Positions 25,045 through 33,888 of a stretch of DNA of 64,000 bases are shown piece by piece (the first letter of the stretch is position 1; every line of letters begins with the position of its first letter). This stretch comes from Geobacter sp. DSM 9736 (lineage in GTDB: Bacteria; Desulfobacterota; Desulfuromonadia; Geobacterales; Geobacteraceae): positions 1,798,001 through 1,862,000 of the forward strand of contig NZ_LT896716.1 in the NCBI RefSeq assembly GCF_900187405.1, in the 5' to 3' direction. The notes below the pieces were generated by a model. That model made no database searches and was not told the origin of the DNA. It saw only the letters and a list, made by a program, of their open reading frames with translations. Made by a program: the position numbers and the translations under genes.

Positions 25045-26517
25045 ATGGATAGGATTGCGCCCATGGATGTATGGGGAGGGAATGAAAATGGCCGGAAGCG
25101 TCCGCTCTATGAGCAGGTCGCCGCACGGGTGGCATCGATGGTGGCTCAGGGAACCTTCCGTCCAGGGGATAAAATTCCTTCCGTCCGGGCGCTTTCACGC
25201 CAGTTCAGGGTCAGCATCAGCACGGTCACCGAGGCTTACGGACTGCTGGAGGACAGGGGTCTCATCTCCCCACGGCCCCAGTCTGGCTACTACGTTCGCC
25301 CCCGACTCTCCTCTCCCCCCCGCACACCGGAGATATCTCCGTCCCAGCTGAACCCCACCCCCGTCACCCTGAGCGACGTAGCCTTCGCCGTGATGCAGGA
25401 CGTAATGAACCCCGACTTTCTCCCGCTGGGGGCGGCGATCCCGAACCCCGAGTTTCTGCCGGTGGACACTCTGGCCCGAATGATGGCGATGGAATGCCGA
25501 CGTCATCCGAAACAGAGCATAGCCTACCACATGCCGCCGGGGTACGAGCGGCTGCGCAAGCAGATCGCACGCCGGATGATGGCTGCCGGATGCAGCCTCA
25601 AACCGGACGGGATCATCGTTACCGATGGCTGCACCGAGGCCGTCCACCTTGCGCTTCGGGCAGTCTGCCGTCCCGGCGACACCGTAGCCGTCGACTCACC
25701 AACTTTTTTCAATACGCTTCAGGCCATGGAAAACCTCGGCCTGCGGGTGCTGGAAATCCCTTCAGATCCCGAAACGGGCATGAGCCTTGAAGCGCTTCGC
25801 TACGCCGCTGACAACAACACGATCCGCGCCTGCATGATCGTCGGCAACTTCAACAACCCGCTGGGGAGCCTGATGCCCGAGTCACGCAAGCGGGAGCTGG
25901 CAGGCTTCCTGGCAAGACGTGATATACCCCTCATCGAGGACGACATATACGGAGACCTCTCCCACGACGACCAGCGCCCCACGGTCGTTAAGGCCTACGA
26001 CGAGAAAGGGCTCGTGCTCCTCTGCTCCTCCTTCTCCAAATCGCTTGCTCCCGGATACCGGATAGGCTGGATCGCCCCCGGAAGGTTTTACCGCGAAATT
26101 GCAAGGCTCAAGTCGGTAACTACTCTCGCGGGGGCTGCGCCGACGCAGATGGCGGTGGCGGAGTTCCTTGCCAACGGCGGCTACGACAGACACCTGCGCA
26201 GGCTGCGCCGCATTTACGCCCGGCAGGTGCTTCTGATGGGTGAAGCGGTGGCACGAAGCTTCCCTGAAGGTACAAGGGTTACGAGACCCGCAGGGAGCTT
26301 CAAGCTGTGGGTGGAGATGCCGGAAGGTTTCGACTCCCTAAAGCTGCATGAAATGGCCCGGGCAGACCGGATCAGCATCGCTCCTGGACCTCTGTTTTCG
26401 GCACGGGACCGGTTCCGCAACTGCCTGAGGCTCAATGCCGCCTTCTGGTCCGATGCGGTAGAGCAGGGAATCGACTACCTGGGGAAGCTTGCGAAGGTCT
26501 GCCGTGAAGAACGATAG
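25045..26517 (+). CDS. MocR family transcriptional regulator (GntR-aminotransferase fusion)
   Basis: A 490-residue fusion. Residues about 18-85 are a GntR winged helix (KIPSVRALSRQFRVSISTVT). Residues about 110-480 are a fold-type I PLP aminotransferase domain with the Schiff-base lysine in SSFSKSLAPGYRIGW and the Asp-X-X-Tyr of IEDDIYGDL. MocR proteins sense PLP or an amino-acid derivative and act as regulators. GGGAGG precedes the ATG. The divergent DUF2917 gene is the likely target. Confidence 0.93.
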   Translation: MDRIAPMDVWGGNENGRKRPLYEQVAARVASMVAQGTFRPGDKIPSVRALSRQFRVSISTVTEAYGLLEDRGLISPRPQSGYYVRPRLSSPPRTPEISPSQLNPTPVTLSDVAFAVMQDVMNPDFLPLGAAIPNPEFLPVDTLARMMAMECRRHPKQSIAYHMPPGYERLRKQIARRMMAAGCSLKPDGIIVTDGCTEAVHLALRAVCRPGDTVAVDSPTFFNTLQAMENLGLRVLEIPSDPETGMSLEALRYAADNNTIRACMIVGNFNNPLGSLMPESRKRELAGFLARRDIPLIEDDIYGDLSHDDQRPTVVKAYDEKGLVLLCSSFSKSLAPGYRIGWIAPGRFYREIARLKSVTTLAGAAPTQMAVAEFLANGGYDRHLRRLRRIYARQVLLMGEAVARSFPEGTRVTRPAGSFKLWVEMPEGFDSLKLHEMARADRISIAPGPLFSARDRFRNCLRLNAAFWSDAVEQGIDYLGKLAKVCREER

Positions 26518-26523
26518 GGCAGC

Positions 26524-27372
26524 CTACCGGGGCGACACTACCGGCGCCGAACCGGTAATGAGCACCTTCGGCCCGTAGCTGATGGTGTGGAACGTGCCGG
26601 GATCGCGCCGGTTGCCGACTACCCATTCGTAGAGGTCCCTCGCCCCTTTGAGAAAGGGCTCCTTCAGTTCCCGATAATATTTGCGGTGAGCTTTCCTGTC
26701 ATGCTCGCTGTAATACTCGCGCTGCATCTCCTCGTCGTAGAGGCCCACACAGCCGTGGGAGGCGGGGAAACCTGGGAGGTCCCGGCCGTGTATCCAGTAC
26801 GAAAGCCACCCTTCCCTCTTCTTGTCCACGAAGAACCTCAGCCCGTAATGCATCGGATACGCTCGCTCCAGCTCCTCAAGATCGTAGAGATTGGATTCAT
26901 GCCGGCGGTCTACCGCATCGATCCGGAATTCCCCCGTCGGCACCGGATGTCCGTCGATCCCCGCCGCCACCGGGTATGAGTCCACCAGCTCGCCATACTG
27001 GTAGGCCCCCAGGAACATCTCCGAAAGGTCGACGAGAATGAACTTCTCCTCCTTGGCGGCCTCCGGCAACGTCTCCGGGAGCGGCGAGAAGCCGTCCACA
27101 TCCTCCAGCCTTTTCGGGACCTTTATCGAAAGCCCTCCCACGAAGTGCCTCCGGTCCAGGCGGTTGAACCGGAGCACGTCCTCCCAGTAATCTCCGAACA
27201 GTTTGTTCGGGTCGTCCTTCGGTTCAAGCTCGACACATTCCCACTCGATCCGATCATCACTGGGATAATGGATGTCGCACAGGGAAGAGATGGGGGTCTC
27301 GTCGTCATTGCCCCAGGAGGTACCCAGGCAGGGCGCGAGAAGAAAAAACCAGGCGAGGATGAAGATTTTCAT
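26524..27372 (-). CDS. L,D-transpeptidase (YkuD/ErfK type)
   Basis: A 282-residue protein with a signal peptide (KIFILAWFFLLAPCLG), an N-terminal region of about 100 residues and a YkuD catalytic domain with IHGRDLPG and SHGCVGLYDEE; the Cys is the nucleophile. Such enzymes make 3-3 peptidoglycan crosslinks or attach outer membrane proteins. GGGAGA precedes the ATG at 27372. The gene is convergent with the MocR gene (6 bp between stops). Confidence 0.9.
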   Translation of the reverse strand: MKIFILAWFFLLAPCLGTSWGNDDETPISSLCDIHYPSDDRIEWECVELEPKDDPNKLFGDYWEDVLRFNRLDRRHFVGGLSIKVPKRLEDVDGFSPLPETLPEAAKEEKFILVDLSEMFLGAYQYGELVDSYPVAAGIDGHPVPTGEFRIDAVDRRHESNLYDLEELERAYPMHYGLRFFVDKKREGWLSYWIHGRDLPGFPASHGCVGLYDEEMQREYYSEHDRKAHRKYYRELKEPFLKGARDLYEWVVGNRRDPGTFHTISYGPKVLITGSAPVVSPR

Positions 27373-27509
27373 GGTTCTCCCTGCGGAAGTGACGATCTGG
27401 GGCCGAACCAATTATACCACCGGGACAGGCACCAAAAATAAATCTTGATGTACAAGGGACCTGTCAGCCTGCAGCGGATAGTATGAAATATGCCTGATAC
27501 AATGAAAGC

Positions 27510-28010
27510 ATGAACCTGTTTCCTGAAAATTGGTCCCAGGTATTCGCGCTCCAGACTCCGCTTCTCGAACTTATCGCGCGGGGCGCTGCCATGTATTTCG
27601 GCATCATCGTCCTCATGCGCCTCATGCCCCGTCGCAGCGGTGGGGAGCTGGCCATGATGGACCTGATATTCGCGCTCCTCATCGCAGATGCAGCCGCCCA
27701 CGCGCTGGGCAGCTACACCTCCGTTACCGACGGCATCATACTGGTCATCACTATCATGGCATGTAACTACCTGATCAACACCCTGAGCTATCGGGTTCGG
27801 TTCATTGAGCGCCTGGTTTCTGCGCCCCCTTTGCAGATCATCCGGGACGGGCAGCTTCTGCGGCGCAACATGCGCCGGGAGCTTCTCACCGAAGAGGAAC
27901 TTATGAGTTATCTGCGACAGCAGGGCTTTGATAGAGTCGAAGAGGTAAAAGCCGCTTATGTTGAGGGAGAAGGAAAGATCACTGTTATCAGCCGCAAGAG
28001 CGGCAAATAG
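27510..28010 (+). CDS. DUF421 (YetF-like) membrane protein
   Basis: A 166-residue protein with three N-terminal helices (about 20-40, 45-68, 70-92) and a C-terminal cytoplasmic domain (LVSAPPLQIIRDGQLLRRNMRREL, then LMSYLRQQGFDRVEEVKAAYVEGEGKITVI), the DUF421/YetF layout. The function is not established. The ribosome binding site is weak, so the start is less certain. It faces the hemerythrin gene. Confidence 0.88.
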   Translation: MNLFPENWSQVFALQTPLLELIARGAAMYFGIIVLMRLMPRRSGGELAMMDLIFALLIADAAAHALGSYTSVTDGIILVITIMACNYLINTLSYRVRFIERLVSAPPLQIIRDGQLLRRNMRRELLTEEELMSYLRQQGFDRVEEVKAAYVEGEGKITVISRKSGK

Positions 28011-28036
28011 AGATAGATCGCGGGCGCTGCACCGCC

Positions 28037-28453
28037 TCAACCTGCAGCCTCGGTCTTCATCTTGCTGAACATCATATCCTTCTCCAGGATGTGGTTCAGC
28101 AGCCACCCCACCACGAAGTCCCTGATATCTACAGCGAGGCCGGCATCTGATCCCTGCAGCAGGAACCGTTTCTTGAGCATTGTGAAGTCGCGGATGAATT
28201 CCTCGTGGTGTTTGCGGTGACTTGCCCGGAATGCGAAATTCATCTTCTCCTGCAGCTCTTCTTCGGCCTCGAAGTGCGCGTGAATGTAATCGTCGAGAAA
28301 CTGGAGGATCGTCACCAGTTCCTCCTTTCCCTTGCCGGCGTCGCAGGCTTCGATGAACATGTCGAGCCTTCGGATTAGCTCCTTGTGCTGGCCGTCCACC
28401 ACATCGTTTCCCGTCGCCAGATTATCGTTCCATGTGATTCCCACGACAGTCAT
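28037..28453 (-). CDS. Bacteriohemerythrin
   Basis: A 138-residue O2-binding di-iron protein. Iron ligands can be placed in DGQHKEL, HAHFEAEE, HRKHHEEF and HILEKD (His/Glu/Asp pattern of the family), with the ITWNDNLATG start typical of bacteriohemerythrins. Likely roles are oxygen scavenging, storage or sensing, fitting a largely anaerobic organism. GGGGAG is adjacent to the annotated ATG; a GTG nine bases further in (28444) has better spacing and may be the true start. Confidence 0.92.
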   Translation of the reverse strand: MTVVGITWNDNLATGNDVVDGQHKELIRRLDMFIEACDAGKGKEELVTILQFLDDYIHAHFEAEEELQEKMNFAFRASHRKHHEEFIRDFTMLKKRFLLQGSDAGLAVDIRDFVVGWLLNHILEKDMMFSKMKTEAAG

Positions 28454-28590
28454 CTCCCCTCTTCATGCGCGACCGCTCGAACATACCTAATTCTACCCGC
28501 AGCACGACAGGTTTGAAAGACCTGCTTGCCCGAACGTTCCCGGGACGGGCACTTCCGCCTGAAGTCGTGACTGCGGAAAAGAGTCAGGTA

Positions 28591-29253
28591 TCAGATCAAC
28601 TGGTATATCAGCGATCCGCAGGCCGTCGCGGTAACTGCCATGGCGACGAGGGCCATCAACCCGTCACGCGCTATGAGCGAAAGTCCGAAGGCTGTTACGG
28701 CAACCCCGGCGACATGTGCCGACAGGGGGACGAGCTCCATGAAGGGGAGGACAGAGGCAATGAGAATACAGAGCAGAGCGATGACTGCGAGACCTGCACT
28801 CTGAATCAGTCCCGGAAGACGCGGCCGGACCCGGCGGTCCACGGCACGTGCAGGTTTTCGGAGCCAGGCGATGGATTTGACCAGCCTCTCCCGGCCGATC
28901 GAACGCCTCAACAGCCAGCGCGGCAGCCACAAATGCCGCCTCCGCAACAGCAGCTGTCCCGCCGTCAGCAGCAGTAGGCTTCCCACCGTCGTAGGCATCC
29001 CCGGAATGGCGCTCAGAGGCGAAGCCAGAATAATGCCGGCCACCAGCAGCAGCGGCCCGAAAGACCTACCCCCGACCGCCTCCAGGATCATCCCCAGCGA
29101 CACACGATCCTGATCGGCCGCCGATTGGTCGATCAGATCGAGCACCTGCTCGAAGGTTGAGATCCTCCCTGCGTTCACCGAGGGGCCCCCGGAGCTTCCG
29201 GCGCCCGATGAGGCATTTCCTCTGCGTTTATCCCGGTCGGTAAAGATGCTCAT
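28591..29253 (-). CDS. ExoD family exopolysaccharide synthesis protein
   Basis: A 220-residue membrane protein of the ExoD family: a soluble N-terminal part with DQDRVSLGMILEAVGGRSFGPLLLV and about four helices, including ASPLSAIPGMPT. ExoD is needed for exopolysaccharide synthesis and alkali tolerance in rhizobia; its biochemical role is unknown. AAGGGA precedes the ATG. A decayed copy of its first 60 codons and start region lies about 1.2 kb away at 30271-30456. Confidence 0.88.
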   Translation of the reverse strand: MSIFTDRDKRRGNASSGAGSSGGPSVNAGRISTFEQVLDLIDQSAADQDRVSLGMILEAVGGRSFGPLLLVAGIILASPLSAIPGMPTTVGSLLLLTAGQLLLRRRHLWLPRWLLRRSIGRERLVKSIAWLRKPARAVDRRVRPRLPGLIQSAGLAVIALLCILIASVLPFMELVPLSAHVAGVAVTAFGLSLIARDGLMALVAMAVTATACGSLIYQLI

Positions 29254-29830
29254 GATCCCTTTATTCTACCACGTGGGGAGGAAGGCAAATGGGAGGTACC
29301 TGAGGCGGGGAGAGTGAGTTACTAATCATTAAATAAAGCCTGACCGGAAACGACTGCAAGTGCTAAGTAGAATCTTTTGACGCCACACTTGAAAGGCTAA
29401 TTATACAAAGTAAAATCGTAGCAATATATTTTAATAATAAACTAATTATTATTTGCCTTTCCGGCCGTTGTTCAGGATTCTGAGAATGTGGTAAAGCATC
29501 AACGTTTCAGCCACATGTATATGCAAGGAGGTCAATTATAGAAAAATTACGATGACGACGATGATTGAAGGCAGAACAGCAGTCATGAGGTCTCCCAGGC
29601 ACCTGTTTTTCCGGCGCCACCGACCGCAGCTCCTCCACGCCAGAAGGCCATCCGGTAATTTCCCGGGTGGCCTTTTTCTTCCAATTTGGAGCTGATGGTC
29701 TTAACACATATTCGGCGTCTGGAAGCATTGGACTGCCGTCTGCACTTCGAGCTAAAATATATATGAATAATGCTGGCGGTAGAGGCTGACGCAATGTTCA
29801 GCCGCTGCTTCAGCGGACAGGAGGATAGTC
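29254..29830. other. Intergenic tract with AT-rich block and orphan terminator
   Basis: About 577 bp without a confident gene. An AT-rich segment lies at 29386-29460. A 47-codon reading from ATG 29553 is Arg/His-rich, has its AGGAGG more than 20 bases upstream and resembles no family. A terminator at 29643-29676 lies within that reading, so the region may encode a short regulatory RNA. Confidence 0.5.
29643..29676 (+). terminator. Intrinsic terminator without an obvious gene
   Basis: AAGGCCATCCGG pairs with CCGGGTGGCCTT (one G-U) around TAATTTC, followed by TTTTT. No confident upstream gene is on this strand. Confidence 0.75.
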
Positions 29831-30193
29831 ATGGAAAGATACATTGACGGCTTCTTGATCCCTTTGGCTAAGGAGAGGTTGGAAGAATACAGAGCAATGG
29901 CAGAAAAAGCCGGTAAGGTGTGGATGGAGCATGGCGCACTGGAGTACATCGAGTGCATCGGCGACGATCTGGATCAGAAGGAAATGGTGTCGTTCAGGCA
30001 ATCGGCCGGGGCCTCTGACGGAGAAACCGTGGTGTTCTCCTGGATCGTTTATGAGTCGCGGGAGCACAGGGATAAGGTGAACGCGGCAGTAATGAACGAC
30101 CCGAGGATAAAAGAAATGATGGAGTCAGGCGCCAGTCCCTTCGACTGCAAGCGCATGGCATACGGAGGCTTCAAGACACTCGTCAAGCTGTGA
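29831..30193 (+). CDS. DUF1428 (YbaA-like) protein
   Basis: A 120-residue protein of the DUF1428 family: MERYIDGFLIPLAKERLEEY, then ALEYIECIGDD and FSWIVYESREHRDKVNAAVM with the end MAYGGFKTLV. It is predicted to adopt a ferredoxin-like dimeric alpha/beta-barrel fold. Function is unknown. AGGAGG lies seven bases before the ATG. It appears monocistronic. Confidence 0.92.
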   Translation: MERYIDGFLIPLAKERLEEYRAMAEKAGKVWMEHGALEYIECIGDDLDQKEMVSFRQSAGASDGETVVFSWIVYESREHRDKVNAAVMNDPRIKEMMESGASPFDCKRMAYGGFKTLVKL

Positions 30194-30223
30194 AGTAGAA
30201 GGACCCACGAAGAGTAGTTCCGG

Positions 30224-30262
30224 GGACACCATACCTATTTAGCTATATCAGGTATGGTGTCC
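30224..30262. repeat. Perfect 13-bp inverted repeat
   Basis: GGACACCATACCT and AGGTATGGTGTCC with a 13-base spacer, 30 bp after the DUF1428 stop. No T-run. The motif resembles repeats left by REP-type or Y1 transposase elements; no transposase is present. Confidence 0.8.
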
Positions 30263-30270
30263 ATCTCCGG

Positions 30271-30456
30271 GATCATCCCCAGCGCCCCCCCCTGAGCCCC
30301 ACGCGGTCGGTCGATCTGACCGTACCTGCTAAAGTTCGTTATCCTCCCTGCGTTTACAATGGCCCCTGGAGCTGCCGGCGCCCGATGAAGTATACCCTCT
30401 GCGTTTATGCTCGTCAGTAAAGCTGCTCATGATCCCTATGTCCTACCACGTGGTGA
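30271..30456 (-). pseudogene. Decayed duplicate of the ExoD gene 5' end
   Basis: This segment aligns with 29088-29274, the first 60 codons and upstream region of the ExoD gene, sharing ATCATCCCCAGCG, ATCCTCCCTGCGTT, GCCGGCGCCCGATGA and CTCATGATCCCT. Indels and changes break the reading frame, and nothing of the rest of the gene follows. Confidence 0.8.
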
Positions 30457-30677
30457 TGCGGGAAAAATGAAGTGCATGACCTAACCTCTTAGACCGGCTC
30501 GACAGCTCAACGACTTGATCCGGTCGAACCCCGAACATGAAACGACCGTATCATATGAGCAGAAGGTTATTGCTTTTTCTTATTTAAAATCAGCTTAAAT
30601 TTACTTGACAACCGATCATTAGAGGATGCATAAGGTTTGGCATGTTTTATAATCCATCGAAGTGATTGGGGGGACTT

Positions 30678-32150
30678 ATGGGCAAGAAGAGGAGCTTTGC
30701 GATTGCGACACCTTTATTACTGCTGTCGCTTCCCGTTTCAATACATGCAGCCGAGCTGGTGATAGGGGACACGGTAACTACAGGCGGAAACTGGTCGACA
30801 ACAGGAAACGTAACCGCATTATCGTTCACCGGGAATGGTTCCGGACTGAGTAACGTTTCCGCAGCAAGTCTTTCCTGCGTGAACTGCATCGGACCCGGGC
30901 AATTAAGCTTCAACCCCGGCACAATCATGGGAATCGTCACAGGCACTGGATTGACCGGGGGAGGCAACAATGGCGAAGTAACGCTTTCTGTCGCACCCGG
31001 AGGAATCGGAACCGACCAGATCAACCCTGCCCAGGTCCAGACGAGGGTTTCAGGAACGTGTACGTCGGATCAATATATCCAGGCAATCAACCAGAACGGC
31101 AGCGTGACCTGCGGCAGCGGACTATCGGGAGGGATCAGCCTGGTGAACTCCGGTGCAGGTTTGACAGGAGGCCCGATAACTTCCAGCGGAACTCTGAGCG
31201 TAGACTTCGGAGGTTCCGGTTCAGCAACTACCGTCTCGAGAAGCGATCACAACCATGACAGCATTTACCAGAAAAAATATGCAAGGGTACTCGCCGTTGA
31301 AGGGGATCACTCCAGCCTGGTTTCCGCGATGAATTCAATTACCGACGCTTCGGACACGAAGCGTTACCTGATCAAAATCATGCCGGGAACATACGACCTG
31401 TCCTATGCTGCCGGCAGTACTCTTGAGGTCAAGCGGTATGTGGACATAGAAGGTTCCGGAGAAGGCAACACCAGGGTTATCAGCACCAATCCTCTGTATG
31501 GGGTGTTTATTGCCTACGGCGATCAGGAGATAAGGTCTCTGTCCATAGAATCTAGAAACAACTACAATCAGTGGGGACCATCCCAGGGAGACGGGATCTA
31601 CGCCCTGGGACCAAATGTGGAAGTCAGCAATGTGAAGATTACCCTTACCACTGATGCCTTCAACGGTTATCATTCCGGGATATCCGGCGCAACCACCTTG
31701 AACAATGTCTCTATCAATGCGACTTCGACAAATTACTCCCAAGTCAACGGCATTAGGATCAGACACAGTGGAATTGAAGCGAATAACACCGTCATCAACG
31801 CCTCTTCCTCCGGGACAGGCGAGGCTTACGGGCTGTACCTGGAGGGTGGATCGGGCAGATTTGCGAATCTCACCGTAAATGCAAGTGCAGCCCAGTATGC
31901 GGTATTGGCAACCGGAGGAGCCATGATCGACATACTCTCCTCTTCCGTGACGGGAAACGTTGAAAGCAGCACATCGGGGGGGACCTTGCGGATAGAATCG
32001 TCGTCAGTAACCGGAAACACATCGGCACCCGGAGGTGCCATTAAGTTGGGCAATTCCAGAGTGTCGGGAATAACGGCCTCGGGCGGACGCATCAAAGCCG
32101 TCAACTGCTACAATGGAAGTTTCGACCCCATTGCAAATGGTTCGTACTGA
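30678..32150 (+). CDS. Secreted beta-helix (pectin-lyase-like) protein
   Basis: A 490-residue protein. A signal peptide covers residues 1-27 (ending SIHAAE). Residues about 30-190 are Gly/Ser/Thr-rich repeats (VTALSFTGNGSGLSNVSAAS, GTGLTGGG, GAGLTGG), like phage-tail collar or structural repeats. YQKKYARVLAVEGDHSSL begins a right-handed beta-helix (to the end) with many NxT/SxV rungs. Enzymatic residues are not evident, so it may be structural or adhesive. GGGGGGAC precedes the ATG at 30678. A TATAAT lies 25 bases upstream without a good -35. Confidence 0.8.
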   Translation: MGKKRSFAIATPLLLLSLPVSIHAAELVIGDTVTTGGNWSTTGNVTALSFTGNGSGLSNVSAASLSCVNCIGPGQLSFNPGTIMGIVTGTGLTGGGNNGEVTLSVAPGGIGTDQINPAQVQTRVSGTCTSDQYIQAINQNGSVTCGSGLSGGISLVNSGAGLTGGPITSSGTLSVDFGGSGSATTVSRSDHNHDSIYQKKYARVLAVEGDHSSLVSAMNSITDASDTKRYLIKIMPGTYDLSYAAGSTLEVKRYVDIEGSGEGNTRVISTNPLYGVFIAYGDQEIRSLSIESRNNYNQWGPSQGDGIYALGPNVEVSNVKITLTTDAFNGYHSGISGATTLNNVSINATSTNYSQVNGIRIRHSGIEANNTVINASSSGTGEAYGLYLEGGSGRFANLTVNASAAQYAVLATGGAMIDILSSSVTGNVESSTSGGTLRIESSSVTGNTSAPGGAIKLGNSRVSGITASGGRIKAVNCYNGSFDPIANGSY

Positions 32151-32207
32151 TTCTCCTTTGTAAATGAGGGATAAGCGGGATCGGCAGATGGAGGAATAGT
32201 CGGGAAG

Positions 32208-32345
32208 CAGAGAGGACGCAACGGGTGGAGGTTTGAGTCTCGCATACCTGATCCGAAACAATCGCAGCAGAAGCAGGTGGGGAGTTGAAGGAGTTTCAGG
32301 GAGTGTCGTTGGAGCCGGGGCGGATCAGGGAATCTGCCCCGGCTT
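32208..32345. repeat. Island repeat, copy A (short form, with terminator)
   Basis: About 138 bp matching the first part of the repeat at 33889: CGCAACGGGT, GTCTCGCAT, CCGAAACAATCGCA, GTTTCAGGGAGTGTCGTTGG, then the hairpin GCCGGGGC...GCCCCGGC and TTT (32314-32344). It accounts for most of the 295-bp gap before fic. The remainder contains, at 32355-32374, a near copy (18 of 20 bases) of the fic start region. Confidence 0.85.
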
Positions 32346-32445
32346 TAATTTATGATGGCATTAATGCTGGAAAACATGGTATATAAATCCAGAACTATTG
32401 CGCCTATAAATACAGACAGGGTTGGCGTTTAACACGGAAGAATAG

Positions 32446-33696
32446 ATGGCATTAATGTCGGAAAATGAAGCTAAGGAGCTCGGCCTCTACACCCGGGTCA
32501 GTGAGATGGAGCCGATGCTCGTTGAAAATGGGGAGCTGGAAGACTTGGCAGCTTCGATTCTTGAGGGCTCTGCTGCTCTCAGTGCCATCTTGCCGGACCA
32601 AACGCGGTCAGGGCTGCAAGAGATGCTACGAATCGTCAACTCCTACTACTCCAACTTGATTGAAGGGAACAGCACCCACCCTATAGATATCGAACGTGCA
32701 ACAAGGAAGGACTATTCGGGAGACCCTGCCAAGCGCAACCGCCAGATAGAGAGTGTGGCTCATATCGAGTGCCAACGTGCAATCGAATCGCGCCTTGCCG
32801 CCGAACCGGAGGTACCGATCACATCACCTGATTGGCTATGCTGGGTACATAAGTGTTTCTATGACCAGTTACCGGACGAATTACGCCAGGTAAAGAACGA
32901 AGAGACCAGTGAGACGCTCGAGGTCGTCGGTGGCGAGCCCAGGGAGCGGGATGTTCGCGTGTCTCGTCATGTTGGCCCCGCAAGTGCCTTCATGCCTCGC
33001 TTTCTGGACCGATACCATGAAGTTTACGGGCGCCGGATGCACGGGATTTCCCCCATCATTGCTACCGCGGCGGCACACCACAGGCTGATGTGGATCCACC
33101 CCTTTCTTGATGGGAATGGCCGTGTCGCCAGGCTTTGTACGGATGCTTCTTTCCGCAAATTGCTCAAGGGGTACGGCGTCTGGAACGTTAGCCGCGGCCT
33201 TGCCCGGCGGCGAGATGCCTATTATACGGCTCTCGCCAATGCTGATGCCCCCCGGCAAGGAGATCTTGATGGCCGTGGGAATCTGTCCAAAAAAGGCCTG
33301 GAAGACTTCATAAAGTTCTTCCTGGAAATATGCCTGGACCAGATTGAGTACATGCGAAGCGTGCTGCGTATCGACGGACTGCTTGACCGCTTGAACGGCT
33401 ATGTCACCCTTCGCCAATTAGGAATGGCGCCCTACCCTCCTGATGCGCAGAAGCTCCGCCCACAGGCTGCATATCTGTTACAGGAAGTCCTGATTCGTGG
33501 GGAGGTTTCTCGCGGTGACGTAAGCCGGATTACGGGACTCGGTGATCGCCTTGGGCGCAGCCTGGTTTCATCTCTCGTCAAGGAGCGGCTGTTAGTCTCT
33601 CCCATGCCGCAAGGGGGGCTCCGCCTCGGATTTCCGTCACACGCTGTCGAGTATTACTTCCCGGGCCTGTTCCCACCAACTGGCGGTGTAGCTTGA
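32446..33696 (+). CDS. Fic family protein (putative AMP transferase)
   Basis: A 416-residue Fic protein. The catalytic loop HPFLDGNGRVAR is at about 218-229. An N-terminal inhibitory motif of the [ST]xxxE[GN] type, SNLIEGN, lies at about 70-76, so the enzyme should be autoinhibited. The last 90 residues look like a winged helix (LLQEVLIRGEVSRGDVSRITGLGDRLGRS). Fic domains AMPylate or otherwise modify protein hydroxyls. The ribosome site is weak; an ATG three codons in is an alternative. It is flanked on both sides by direct copies of the island repeat (32208 and 33889). Confidence 0.92.
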   Translation: MALMSENEAKELGLYTRVSEMEPMLVENGELEDLAASILEGSAALSAILPDQTRSGLQEMLRIVNSYYSNLIEGNSTHPIDIERATRKDYSGDPAKRNRQIESVAHIECQRAIESRLAAEPEVPITSPDWLCWVHKCFYDQLPDELRQVKNEETSETLEVVGGEPRERDVRVSRHVGPASAFMPRFLDRYHEVYGRRMHGISPIIATAAAHHRLMWIHPFLDGNGRVARLCTDASFRKLLKGYGVWNVSRGLARRRDAYYTALANADAPRQGDLDGRGNLSKKGLEDFIKFFLEICLDQIEYMRSVLRIDGLLDRLNGYVTLRQLGMAPYPPDAQKLRPQAAYLLQEVLIRGEVSRGDVSRITGLGDRLGRSLVSSLVKERLLVSPMPQGGLRLGFPSHAVEYYFPGLFPPTGGVA

Positions 33697-33888
33697 AGGT
33701 TCATCGACAACCAAATTACAAGAGATGAAACTGCAATTCACAACAATCGCGACGATCGGTTGCGATAAACCCGCGCCCGCCACAGCACTCTCGTACAGGG
33801 AGTCAGGCCGGACACCTTCAGCCTGTTGAATATCTACGACAGGATCGCCGAGCTGGAATCTGATCCGTGGGAGGGGTTCGATGAAGCG

